Shown here: in pieces, positions 1-6,434 of the stretch
How positions within the stretch are numbered: position 1 is the first letter of the stretch
Layout: every line of letters begins with the position of its first letter
Source of the DNA: Candidatus Rokuibacteriota bacterium
GTDB lineage: Bacteria > Methylomirabilota > Methylomirabilia > Rokubacteriales > CSP1-6
DNA length: 10,805 bases
Reading direction: 5' to 3'
NCBI GenBank assembly: GCA_016177555.1
Contig: JACOVB010000341.1
Coordinates: 1 to 10,805 of the forward strand
Translations under genes and position numbers: made by a program
The notes under the pieces: model-generated
The model's input: only the letters and a program-made list of their open reading frames with translations
Database searches by the model: none
Told to the model about the DNA's origin: nothing

Positions 1-377
1 CAGCTCTCGATCTCGTACGAGTAGGCGAAGTCGATCCCGGCCTCGAGCCCGGCCTCGAGGAGGGCCATGGCCCACTCCGGGTGGCCCGGGATCTTCCGGG
101 GAGGGATCCGCATCAGCTTCGCCCCACCCGCGCTCGGCGCGTCGTAGGACTCCGCGAGGCCGACGCAGAAGGCCGGCAGGTTGTTGTAGGCGAAGTTCTG
201 CAGGTGGTCGTTCACGAACATCACGAGGAGGCCCGGGCGCGCCGCAGCCAGCCGCCGGCGCAGCTCGTGAAAGCCCGCGTGGAGCCGGTCCCGCTGCTCC
301 GGCCTCGACACCTCGGGCCTCCCCGTGATGAGCGGGGCATGCGCGGTGAGCACGGCCGCGACGATCTCAGCCATCAT
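1..377 (-). CDS. LigB-type class III extradiol ring-cleavage dioxygenase, N-terminal part
   Basis: The 5' part of a gene that leaves the window at the left edge; about 125 residues are visible. The translation begins MMAEIVAAVLTAHAPLITG, and the TAHAPLI segment matches the conserved histidine-containing start of the LigB/protocatechuate 4,5-dioxygenase beta family. About 55 residues in comes VMFVNDHLQNFAYNNLPAFC, another family hallmark carrying a conserved Asp-His and Asn-Phe. Known members use non-haem Fe(II) and O2 to open catechol-type rings next to the hydroxyl groups; the substrate cannot be told here. Two ATGs are adjacent (375-377 and 372-374). A GGAGG lies just upstream and its spacing fits the second ATG better. 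The gene follows the thioredoxin-like gene on the same strand after a 118-base gap. The family call is fairly sure. An LigB-fold protein of another function (AMMECR1/MEMO-like) is less likely. Confidence 0.8.
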   Translation of the reverse strand, partial: MMAEIVAAVLTAHAPLITGRPEVSRPEQRDRLHAGFHELRRRLAAARPGLLVMFVNDHLQNFAYNNLPAFCVGLAESYDAPSAGGAKLMRIPPRKIPGHPEWAMALLEAGLEAGIDFAYSYEIES

Positions 378-495
378 GTCCCTCCGGTTCATCCCCGGGC
401 GCCACCGCCAGGGAACCCGACAGCCGATCCGAGCCCGTCCAGGGGCCATGGCCTGGCCCGCCACCATGAGGGCCAGTCCTTCCGCCCAGGCGTCG

Positions 496-1095
496 CTACG
501 ACTTGGGCGTCAGGCCGAGCCGCGTCTCCAGCAGGAGCCTCACCTCGGCCGCGGCGGCGCGCCAGAGTGGGCCGCCGGGCACGTCGTACTCGGCCTGGAC
601 CAGCTTGCGGTACTCGACCATGGCGGCGTCCTGCTTCTCCTTCGGCGCGGCGTCCAGCGTCCGGGCGCGGATCCCGGCCACCTTGGCCGACGCGGCGTGC
701 GCGCGCTCGATCCAGCGGCCGAGCTCGTTCCAGTCCCGGTCGAAGAAGACCACGATCGGGATGGAGCGGAAGCCGTGGTTGAGGAAGCAGTCCGTGAGAT
801 CGAGGTTCTGGTCGCGGAAGAAGACGCGCAGCTCGCAGCCCGGCATCGCCTCGCAGATGCGGGCGATCAGCGGCGAGTTGCGATGGACGTCGCCGCACCA
901 GTTCTCCGCCAGCATGAGCACGTAGGGCACCTGGCTGATCCCGGAGAAGAACTTCCGCTCCTCGTCGGTCAGCACCGCCTTCGCGTAGTTGTCCTCGGTG
1001 CGGGCCCGGGTGTCGCCCATCTGGGCCACGTAGTCCTTCCAGGTCAGACCCTTGGCGAAGCGGGCCGCGTCCAGAGGAATCCTCAGCTGAGCCAT
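496..1095 (-). CDS. Thioredoxin-fold family protein with a single-cysteine active-site motif
   Basis: A 199-residue cytoplasmic protein without signal peptide, resembling the thioredoxin-like family often annotated Thioredoxin_9. The central strand VPYVLMLAENWCGDVHRNSP (residues 56-75) is the active-site turn. The usual second cysteine of WCGxC is a valine here (C67, V70), so ordinary dithiol-disulfide exchange is not possible with this motif. The cis-proline segment follows as RSIPIVVFFD (P113). An N-terminal helical extension and a C-terminal helical tail match the length of this family. The start is well supported: AGGAGAG lies about nine bases before the ATG. The gene stands between the Vgb-like gene (196-base gap) and the LigB gene (118-base gap), all on one strand. 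The biochemical role is unknown; a monothiol redox or binding role is inference. Confidence 0.85.
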   Translation of the reverse strand: MAQLRIPLDAARFAKGLTWKDYVAQMGDTRARTEDNYAKAVLTDEERKFFSGISQVPYVLMLAENWCGDVHRNSPLIARICEAMPGCELRVFFRDQNLDLTDCFLNHGFRSIPIVVFFDRDWNELGRWIERAHAASAKVAGIRARTLDAAPKEKQDAAMVEYRKLVQAEYDVPGGPLWRAAAAEVRLLLETRLGLTPKS

Positions 1096-1226
1096 GTCGT
1101 CTCTCTCCTGTCGGGTTGCGTGTCTCGTTCCACCGCGTGCGCGCCCGGTGCCGATGGCCGCCGGCAGGGCAGCCAGCGTGGCCTCAGCGCCGGGTCGGCG
1201 GGCCGGCTCATGGGAAAGTCCGTCGC

Positions 1227-1232
1227 AGTATA
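1227..1232 (-). promoter_or_regulatory. Possible -10 element (TATACT) upstream of the thioredoxin-like gene
   Basis: On the minus strand TATACT stands alone in an otherwise GC-rich 196-base gap between the Vgb-like and thioredoxin-like genes. No convincing -35 box lies 16-18 bases upstream, and the leader to the ATG at 1095 would be about 130 bases, so this is a weak call. Confidence 0.25.
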
Positions 1233-1291
1233 CGCCCGCGGCGGCCCGCGCGCGCGCTCCTGCCCCGGCGGCGAGGTCCGGGCCGCGCCGC

Positions 1292-2028
1292 TCACTTCAG
1301 GCGATAGACCACGAGCCGGTCGGCGCCGGACTCCGGCGCCCACACCTCCCCCGGCCGGCCGAGGATCTGCCGCACGTTGGCGCCGCGGCGCGCGCTCGGA
1401 AAGACCTCGAACTTCTCGGTCTCCGGGTCGAAGCGCACCATGGCGTTGGCGCCGTGTCGAGATCGACGCGCGCGATGTGACTGCCGGCCAGCGAGGCGTA
1501 GTAGACGGCGCCCTCGGGCGTCGTCGCGATGCCGTAGGGGCCGCGGCCGCGCGGCGCATCCCAGACCCGCATCTCCCCCGTCTTCGGATCGAGCCGTCCG
1601 TAGACGCCGGTCTGACCCGTGAACCAGATGCGGCCCCGCCTGTCGAAGGTCGCGGTGTTGAGGTTCACGTGGCCGCGCGCCTCGGGCAGCGGCCAGCGCT
1701 TCACCTGTCGGGTCTGCGGGTCGACGCGGACGATGGCGTTGGTGCCGCCTTCCGTGAGCCACGGCGCGGCGTCGGGCCCGACGATCACGCCGTGCGGGGC
1801 CGCGCCCGCGCCGAGCGGGATGAGCTCGACCTTTCCCGTCGCGGGATCGAGCCGGCCGAGCTGGCCGCTGCGCTGCGCCGCGTACCAGACGATGCCGTCG
1901 GGGCCCACGGCGACGTCGTGCGGAAATCCCCCGGCGGGCAAGGGGTAGGCCTGGATGGCGATCTCGGCCGGCGCGGCCACCGGTAGCAAGAGCAGGGCAA
2001 CGGCGCAACCGAGCGCGGAGCCGCGCAT
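1292..2028 (-). pseudogene. Vgb-like (virginiamycin B lyase-type) secreted beta-propeller, one-base frameshift
   Basis: Starting at the ATG at 2028, with a perfect AAGGAGGT at 2033-2040, the product opens with a Sec signal peptide (MRGSALGCAVALLLLPVAAPA, likely cut after APA near residue 21). It then carries repeats of the Vgb propeller type: GPDGIVWYAAQ, GPDAAPWLTEGG, RGRIWFTGQTGVYGRLDPKT, PEGAVYYASLAGSHIARVDL. The frame breaks after residue 192 near 1450-1456. Downstream, the next frame continues the repeats (GANAMVRFDPETEKFEVFPS) and ends VVYRLK at TGA 1292-1294. Adding one G to the GGC of ACGGCGCC restores a product of about 245 residues. Known Vgb enzymes linearise streptogramin B, but most environmental members have no proven substrate. 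The Shine-Dalgarno begins two bases after the stop codon of the hydrolase gene, so the two are probably one operon. A sequencing indel is as likely as real decay. Confidence 0.8.
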
Positions 2029-2042
2029 GGCGACCTCCTTGG

Positions 2043-2888
2043 TCAGAACTCGAGGAAGTCCTTCAGGGCGGCGAGGACCGCCTCGGGGTTGTCCTCGTGC
2101 AGCGTGTGCACGGCCCGCGGGATCTCCACGAAGCGCCCTTGGGGCAGCTCTCGAGCCATCCGCTCGGCGACGTCCCGATCGAGCACGTGGCTGTGCTGGC
2201 CGCGAAGTACCAGGGTCGGCGGCGTGATGGCCCGGAGGACGGCCCACCAGTCGAGCTCCGCCTGCGAGCGGCGCTCCTTGACGCTGGGATGCCAGGCCCA
2301 CACCAGCGCGCCGTCGGGGCGCTGACGGAGACTGTGCATGACGACCCACCGGTAATAGTGAATGCCCGGATACGGGTTCGCGCGATAGAGGTGCCGGGCC
2401 GCCTCCTCGATGCTGTCCCAGGCCTCCGGCTCGGGCGGCCCGGGCGGCACCTCGGCGGCCCGCGCGCTGATCTCGGGTCCGATGTCGACGACCACCAGCC
2501 TCCGGACGAGCTCAGGCCGCCGCGAGGCGAAGTACATCGCGTTCCGGCCGCCCATGGAGAGCCCCACGAGGACGAGCGAGGTCAGGCCCAGCTGGGCCAC
2601 CACCCCGGCGATGTCGCCGAAGGCCGCGACGGGGTGGTAGACATCCGCCGGATCGCTGTCGCCGTGCCCGCGCTGGTCGAGGGCATAGACGTGGAAGTGG
2701 GGCTGCAGCGCGATGCTCAGAGTGTCCCACGCATGGGCATGCCCCGTGAACCCGTGCAGGAGGAGCAGGGGCGTGCGGCCCTCGCCGCCCCAGTCGAGGA
2801 GGTGAAGCCGCAGGCCGTTGGCAGTCAGGGAGCGATCCAGCGGGCGCAGGAGGTTCACGGCACCCCTCAGGATACCAGGGCCTTCCAT
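2043..2888 (-). CDS. Alpha/beta-fold hydrolase
   Basis: A 281-residue alpha/beta hydrolase without signal peptide. The oxyanion-hole motif is LLLLHGFTG (residues 41-49). The nucleophile elbow is GLSMGG with Ser111, and the conserved YALDQRGHGDSD lies at 68-79. The catalytic histidine is probably H261 in AVHTLHEDNP. The acid may be D135 in VVVDIGPE, as in the YbfF-type esterases, because the later loop reads RGQHSHVL rather than the usual G-x-x-D. The substrate is not predictable; esterase or C-C hydrolase are both open. The ATG at 2888 has no visible ribosome site. A GTG at 2858 has GAGGGG just before it and may be the true start, giving 271 residues. The downstream Vgb-like gene follows almost without gap, and the ABM gene diverges from a 62-base spacer. 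Confidence 0.9.
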   Translation of the reverse strand: MEGPGILRGAVNLLRPLDRSLTANGLRLHLLDWGGEGRTPLLLLHGFTGHAHAWDTLSIALQPHFHVYALDQRGHGDSDPADVYHPVAAFGDIAGVVAQLGLTSLVLVGLSMGGRNAMYFASRRPELVRRLVVVDIGPEISARAAEVPPGPPEPEAWDSIEEAARHLYRANPYPGIHYYRWVVMHSLRQRPDGALVWAWHPSVKERRSQAELDWWAVLRAITPPTLVLRGQHSHVLDRDVAERMARELPQGRFVEIPRAVHTLHEDNPEAVLAALKDFLEF

Positions 2889-2950
2889 CCGGCGCGCCGA
2901 GCGGATAGAGTGGGGCGGGCTGAAACGTCGGACACCCCGAGGAGATGACC

Positions 2951-3289
2951 ATGCTCGCGATGTGGGTGAAGGTGCGCGTGAAGCGGGAGCTGCGGCAGCG
3001 CTTCCTCCAGGCGATCGAGGCGGACGCGCTGGCCTCCGAGCGGGACGAGCCGGGCTGCCTGCGCTTCAACGTCCTCCGGGACGCGCAGGACGAGGATGTC
3101 TACTACTTCTACGAGGCTTACACGAACCAGGCTGCGCTGGACGCCCATCGCCTGTCGCCGCATTACGCCATCTGGCGCGCGGCGGCCGACACCCTGGCCG
3201 GGCCCATCGAGGCCACGCGCTGTGAGACTGTCTTCCCGGCTGACCCGGCCTACTGGGCCAGGCCGCCGCGAAAGGAGCCCCGCTCATGA
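2951..3289 (+). CDS. ABM-domain (YgiN/LsrG-like) monooxygenase
   Basis: A 112-residue protein made of a single antibiotic-biosynthesis-monooxygenase domain. The core signature is seen as DEPGCLRFNVLRD followed by DVYYFYEAYTNQAALDAHR and SPHYAIW, the typical ferredoxin-like dimeric fold. Members include quinol monooxygenase YgiN, which acts on quinols without a metal or flavin, and LsrG. The start at 2951 is preferred over the in-frame ATG at 2945, because GAGGAG at 2939-2944 abuts the first ATG but is six bases from the second. The stop codon overlaps the start of the quinone oxidoreductase (ATGA), so the two are translationally coupled. The pairing suggests quinone or reactive carbonyl redox chemistry, which is inference. 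Confidence 0.88.
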   Translation: MLAMWVKVRVKRELRQRFLQAIEADALASERDEPGCLRFNVLRDAQDEDVYYFYEAYTNQAALDAHRLSPHYAIWRAAADTLAGPIEATRCETVFPADPAYWARPPRKEPRS

Positions 3290-4248
3290 AGGCCATCCGC
3301 ATCTCGGAGTACGGCGGCCCGGCTGTCCTCAAGCTGGAGGAGGTTTCGGCGCCCCAGCCCGGCCCCGGCCAGGTGCTGGTCCGCAACCACGCCGTCGGCG
3401 TGAACCCGGTGGACACCTACCTGCGCTCCAACACGGACAACCGCGGGCCCAAGCTGCCCTACACGCCGGGCTCCGACTCGGCGGGGGTCGTGGAGGCCGT
3501 CGGCGCCGGCGTCACGGCCGTCAAGGCCGGCGAGCGCGTCTACGTCGGCGGCACGCTCAGCGGCGCCTACGCCGAGCTGTCACTCTGCGACCAGGGACAG
3601 GTCCACCCGCTGCCCGCCAATGTCAGCTTCGCGCAGGGGGCGGCGATGAACGTCCCCTACGCCACCGCCTACCACGCCCTCTTCAACCGCGGCCACGGCC
3701 AGGCGGGCGAGACCCTTCTCGTGCACGGGGCCAGCGGCGGCGTCGGCATCGGCGCCGTCCAGCTCGCGCGGGCGCGCGGCCTCACCGTGATCGGCACCGC
3801 GGGGACGGAGCGGGGGCGCCGCCTCGTGCTGGCCGAGGGCGCCCATCACGTCCTCGATCACGGCGCGCCGGGGTACCTCGACGATCTCATGAAGCTCACC
3901 GGCGGGCAGGGCGTGGACGTGGTCCTCGAGATGCTGGCGAACGTGAATCTCCAGAAGGACCTCGGGATCGTGGCGATGCGCGGGCGGATCGTCGTCATCG
4001 GCAACCGCGGCACGGTGGAGATCAACGCCCGGCTGGCCATGAACAGGGACGCCACCATCCTCGGCATGGCCCTCTACCACGCCACGCCGGCCCAGTTCGC
4101 CGGCATCCACGCCGCGCTCGTGGAGGGACTCCGCAACGGGACGCTGCGCCCCGTGATCGGCCAGGAGCTGCCGCTCGGCCAGGCGCCGCGGGCCCACGAG
4201 GCGGTGATGGCGCCGGGCCACCACGGCAAGGTCGTGCTCGTCCCGTAG
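3286..4248 (+). CDS. NADPH:quinone oxidoreductase (zeta-crystallin-like, zinc-independent MDR)
   Basis: A 320-residue medium-chain dehydrogenase/reductase. The GroES-like N-terminal half begins MKAIRISEYGGPAVLKLEEV and contains the family motif AVGVNPVDTYLRS (residues 36-48) and PGSDSAGVVEAVGAGV (61-76). The Rossmann half holds the NADPH-binding loop HGASGGVG (147-154). No catalytic or structural zinc cysteines are visible, which places it with quinone oxidoreductases (Qor/zeta-crystallin) rather than alcohol dehydrogenases. Known members reduce quinones or alkenals with NADPH in the cytoplasm. Its ATG overlaps the stop of the ABM gene by four bases, so both are expressed together. The length is that of the family and no damage is visible. 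Confidence 0.92.
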   Translation: MKAIRISEYGGPAVLKLEEVSAPQPGPGQVLVRNHAVGVNPVDTYLRSNTDNRGPKLPYTPGSDSAGVVEAVGAGVTAVKAGERVYVGGTLSGAYAELSLCDQGQVHPLPANVSFAQGAAMNVPYATAYHALFNRGHGQAGETLLVHGASGGVGIGAVQLARARGLTVIGTAGTERGRRLVLAEGAHHVLDHGAPGYLDDLMKLTGGQGVDVVLEMLANVNLQKDLGIVAMRGRIVVIGNRGTVEINARLAMNRDATILGMALYHATPAQFAGIHAALVEGLRNGTLRPVIGQELPLGQAPRAHEAVMAPGHHGKVVLVP

Positions 4249-4257
4249 CCGGCCGCG

Positions 4258-4296
4258 CGCATTGAGAAATATGAAGTTATGGTTTAGGTTTCTCAC
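4258..4296. repeat. AT-rich patch with a 7-bp perfect inverted repeat
   Basis: A roughly 39-base AT-rich patch sits abruptly in 70% GC surroundings just after the quinone oxidoreductase. TGAGAAA (4263-4269) and TTTCTCA (4289-4295) are exact inverted repeats around a 19-base AT-rich loop. It has no T-run terminator form. It could be the end of a lost insertion element or a protein-binding site; neither is shown. Confidence 0.5.
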
Positions 4297-4398
4297 GTAG
4301 AGCATCGCCCGCTGGGCGAGGCGGCTCGTCTCTCCGCGCTCCGTCCCGGCGTCGAGGCGGGAGACCTGGACCGGCTCCTGACGGTGCTCGGACGATGA
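4288..4398 (+). pseudogene. Coding-like scrap, C-terminal remnant of an unknown gene
   Basis: Between the AT-rich patch and the aldo/keto reductase one plus-strand frame stays open without a start codon, bounded upstream by an in-frame TAG, and ends at TGA 4396-4398. Its end reads like natural protein: EHRPLGEAARLSALRPGVEA followed by GDLDRLLTVLGR. It is in a different frame from the reductase. I do not recognise the family. It may be the tail of a gene whose 5' part was lost at the AT-rich patch, or chance openness in GC-rich DNA. Confidence 0.3.
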
Positions 4399-4423
4399 CG
4401 CGCCATCGCCTGAAGGTTGAGCC

Positions 4424-5329
4424 ATGACGGGGATCGAGCGGCGCCGGCTCGGCAATACCGACATGGTCGCGAGCGTCCTCGGCTTCGGCGGTGCCGAGAT
4501 CGGTTACCGCCGCGTGGCCGCGGGCACCGTGGCGCGGCTCCTGGGGAGCGCGCTCGATGCCGGGCTCTACGTCATCGACACGGCCGAGTGCTACGAGGAC
4601 AGCGAGGCCCTCATCGGGCGGGCCCTCGGGGCCCGGCGGCGCGAGTGCTACCTCTTCACCAAGTGCGGCCATGCCCGCGGCGAGTCGCGCGCGGACTGGC
4701 GGCCGGCCGCGCTCCTCCGCAGCATCGAGCGGAGCCTCCGTCGCCTCGCCACCGACTCCCTCGACCTGATCCAGCTCCACAGCTGCTCCCTCGCCGAGCT
4801 CCGGCGGGGCGAGGCCATCGCGGCCCTCGAGCGGGCGCGCGAGCGCGGCTGGGCGCGGTACATCGGCTACAGCGGCGACGGCGAGGCGGCGCGCTACGCC
4901 GTCGAGTGCGGCCGCTTCGACACCCTCCAGACCTCGGTGAGCCTCGCTGACCAGGAGGCCGTGGACCTCACCCTGCCCCTGGCCCAAGCCCGGCGGATGG
5001 GCGTCATTGCCAAGCGGCCGCTGGCGAATGTCGCCTGGCGGTACGCGCGGAAGCCGGCCGAGCCCTACTACCAGGCCTACTGGTCGCGGCTGCGGCGGCT
5101 CGGCTACCCCTTCCTGCACGCGGCGGGCGACACGGCGGTGGCCACCGCCCTCCGCTTCACCCTCCGCGTGCCGGGCATCCACACCGCCATCGTCGGCACC
5201 ACGAAGCCCGAGCGCTGGCAGCAGAACGCGGCGCTGCTCCGGGCCGGCCCCCTGCCCCGGGACGACTTCGAGCGCATCCGCGCGCGCTGGCGCGAGGTCG
5301 CCGACCCCTCGTGGGTGGGCCAGATCTGA
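4424..5329 (+). CDS. Aldo/keto reductase
   Basis: A 301-residue NAD(P)H-dependent oxidoreductase of the aldo/keto reductase superfamily, a TIM barrel. The full catalytic tetrad is visible: D52 and Y57 in YVIDTAECYEDS, K80 in LFTKCG, and H119 in DLIQLHSC. The start RRLGNTDMVASVLGFGGAEI is the usual first strand. The cofactor phosphate loop near the end reads AIVGTTKPERWQQN (255-268). The substrate cannot be predicted; the family reduces aldehydes and ketones in the cytoplasm. The ATG at 4424 has only a weak ribosome site (GAAGG). It is separated from the quinone oxidoreductase by 175 bases containing an AT-rich patch, so it is probably transcribed on its own, and it converges with hicB. Confidence 0.92.
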   Translation: MTGIERRRLGNTDMVASVLGFGGAEIGYRRVAAGTVARLLGSALDAGLYVIDTAECYEDSEALIGRALGARRRECYLFTKCGHARGESRADWRPAALLRSIERSLRRLATDSLDLIQLHSCSLAELRRGEAIAALERARERGWARYIGYSGDGEAARYAVECGRFDTLQTSVSLADQEAVDLTLPLAQARRMGVIAKRPLANVAWRYARKPAEPYYQAYWSRLRRLGYPFLHAAGDTAVATALRFTLRVPGIHTAIVGTTKPERWQQNAALLRAGPLPRDDFERIRARWREVADPSWVGQI

Positions 5330-5339
5330 GCCGGTCGGC

Positions 5340-5405
5340 GCCTTCGCCGTATCACGGCTCACCTGAGAGGCGCGAGCCCTGCGAGCGTCTTCTCCAGGCG
5401 AAGGC
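5340..5405. repeat. Inverted repeat between convergent genes
   Basis: GCCTTCGCC (5340-5348) and GGCGAAGGC (5397-5405) are perfect 9-base inverted repeats separated by 48 bases, with an inner GGCTC/GAGCC pair. They fill the gap between the ends of the aldo/keto reductase and hicB. This could act as a bidirectional terminator structure or mark the left edge of the TA island. No T-run is present on either side. Confidence 0.4.
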
Positions 5406-5644
5406 TATGCGACCGCTTGCATCTTGTTGACCAGGTCGCGGCCGGATGTTGGCGGCGGCAACGGCTTGCCGTCGTTTCTATAGAGATCGATTGCCTCCTC
5501 GACGATCCGGCACAGTTCGTCAAAGACGGCTTTCTCGTCATCGCCGTGGCAGCCTCCGAAAACCAACCCAGGAGAACTGCCGACATAGCACTGATCCTCC
5601 TCGGACCACTCCACGATCTTGATGTATCTCGCGCTGTCCTTCAT
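5405..5644 (-). CDS. hicB: HicB family antitoxin
   Basis: A 79-residue protein with the HicB partial RNase H-like fold: YIKIVEWSEEDQCYVGSSPG (residues 7-26), then GLVFGGCHGDDEKAVFDEL and the helix CRIVEEAIDLYRNDGKPLPPP. The order is that of the family (strand, PGL, G-C-HGD, EEAI helix, PLPPP). No C-terminal HTH or ribbon-helix-helix is seen, so it is a short form. HicB binds and blocks HicA and usually represses the operon. Its ATG overlaps the hicA stop (ATGA), with GAGGAG eight bases before it inside hicA. The toxin-first order is typical of hicAB. It appears intact. Confidence 0.88.
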   Translation of the reverse strand: MKDSARYIKIVEWSEEDQCYVGSSPGLVFGGCHGDDEKAVFDELCRIVEEAIDLYRNDGKPLPPPTSGRDLVNKMQAVA

Positions 5645-5838
5645 TTCTTCGACTCCTCAATGGCAAGACGCACAGCCCGAACTTGGTAGTGCTTCGCATC
5701 GTCGCCTGGACTCCCAGAGACTGTCACAGGCCTTGCCACTCGCGGGTGAACGAAGTTCCTGTGGCTACCCCTACCGCCTCGATCGACGAAACCTGCGCTC
5801 TGGAGTTCAGCTACGAGTTCTCGGACTTTCGGTGGCAC
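5641..5838 (-). CDS. hicA: HicA family mRNA interferase toxin
   Basis: A 65-residue toxin with the double-stranded RNA-binding-like HicA fold: KVRELVAELQSAGFVDRGGR followed by GSHRNFVHP. The histidine of GSHRNF (H26) corresponds to the catalytic histidine of the family. Known HicA proteins cleave mRNA and tmRNA and arrest growth unless HicB is bound. The start is a GTG (5836-5838), with AAGGGA about seven bases upstream; an in-frame TGA further upstream rules out a longer form. It overlaps hicB by four bases. The attC-like hairpin lies between it and the 71-residue gene. It is the only TA toxin here that appears undamaged. Confidence 0.88.
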   Translation of the reverse strand: MPPKVRELVAELQSAGFVDRGGRGSHRNFVHPRVARPVTVSGSPGDDAKHYQVRAVRLAIEESKK

Positions 5839-5862
5839 GAGAGATCCCTTTGCATCCCAGTT

Positions 5863-5916
5863 GCATAACGTTGCGCATCAGCGGCACGGCGCACCCGCGG
5901 CCGCTGAATGCGCTGC
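5863..5916 (-). other. attC-like hairpin (candidate integron recombination site)
   Basis: On the coding (minus) strand, after the stop of the 71-residue gene, GCGCATTCAGCGGC pairs with GCCGCTGATGCGC across a 14-base loop. The stem has 13 base pairs (5873-5885 with 5900-5913) with one bulged base on the upstream arm. It is followed by AAC and GTTATGC (5863-5869), one base from the attC core GTTRRRY. Orientation after a gene stop and a single extrahelical base on the upstream arm both fit an attC. The upstream core (RYYYAAC) is not recognisable, so the site is degenerate or the call is wrong. Confidence 0.4.
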
Positions 5917-5929
5917 TTCGCCCGGTCGC

Positions 5930-6145
5930 TCACTGGGACATGGGCGTGAGGCTGAAGACGCGCGCAAGACGAGATGCCGCCTGGGTGTCACCACGTCGCA
6001 ACGCCTCACGGACGGTATCGAGCTTGCGCGCGTCATCGAGAGAGAGGTACGGTGCCAAACCAGCGCCCTCTTCGATCAACTCGACATCGACCTCTGCCGC
6101 GTACGGGCCTTCGCGGACGAACTTGGTATGCCGCCTCGTGTTCAT
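5930..6145 (-). CDS. Small conserved antitoxin-like protein (71 residues)
   Basis: A 71-residue soluble protein: HTKFVREGPYAAEVDVELIE (residues 6-25), GLAPYLSLDDARKLDTVREA (29-48), and a conserved-looking end LARVFSLTPMSQ. It resembles, from memory, a family of small proteins found beside toxin-like genes, with the pattern TTKxVxEGxYxAEVDVEL ... PYLSLxDAxKLDxVRxALRR. The biochemical role is not known to me. The start is strong: GGAGGAGG stands just before the ATG at 6145. It lies 44 bases after the broken DUF4258 gene on the same strand, the usual distance for a TA partner. The antitoxin role is therefore inferred from context. Confidence 0.75.
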   Translation of the reverse strand: MNTRRHTKFVREGPYAAEVDVELIEEGAGLAPYLSLDDARKLDTVREALRRGDTQAASRLARVFSLTPMSQ

Positions 6146-6189
6146 TGCCTCCTCCGCAGGACATCCTCAGTCCAGAGAGCCTGATCCGG

Positions 6190-6434
6190 TCAATAGGCAG
6201 TAATCAGCACTGCCGGCGACGTCTGCCCTCTCGGGATACCCCACACCACGTGGATGGCATCTCCCCCTCGGTCCTGCTGAAGGACAAGAGTACACGGTCC
6301 CCTGGGGTGCCGGGGTAGTCCTCGACCACGACGCCGGCCCCGACCCCCTCGATCACCTCACCGCCAAGGATGTCGTCCTCAGCCATCTCGTCGTACCCGT
6401 GTGCCGAGACCCGGACGTCCCCCTGGCGTCGCAC
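6190..6434 (-). pseudogene. DUF4258 protein (toxin-like), frameshifted
   Basis: The first part, from a GTG at 6434, reads VRVSAHGYDEMAEDDILGGE and then VIEGVGAGVVVEDYPGTPG, a good DUF4258 start. From about residue 45 the frame is lost at the C4 run 6299-6302 (GGGG on the coding strand). The adjacent frame then continues the domain: GPCTLVLQQDRGGDAIHVVW, then GIPRGQTSPAVLITAY and TGA at 6190-6192. One extra base restores a protein of 81 residues, the family length. DUF4258 proteins share the BrnT/RelE-like RNase fold by prediction and often occur in TA-like pairs. There is no visible ribosome site; its start overlaps the preceding gene by 56 bases, so coupling is likely. Real decay and a homopolymer read error cannot be separated here. 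Confidence 0.75.

Noticed and set aside
421..495. GGCCATGGCC palindrome in the gap between the thioredoxin-like and LigB genes as a regulatory site
   Set aside because: A 10-base GC-rich palindrome is expected by chance at this composition, and no second copy or promoter element supports it.
1083..1212. Small minus-strand frame in the gap before the thioredoxin-like gene
   Set aside because: No ribosome site, Arg/Pro-rich composition and overlap with the true start; no support as a gene.
325..1986. Long plus-strand open frame of 553 codons
   Set aside because: It lies antisense to the thioredoxin-like and Vgb-like genes, is rich in Arg/Ala/Pro, and has no recognisable domain. GC-rich DNA commonly keeps antisense frames open.
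4277..5362. Minus-strand open frame of 361 codons opposite the aldo/keto reductase
   Set aside because: The plus strand carries the complete catalytic tetrad; this frame has no motif and reads as Gly/Ala/Arg-rich antisense.
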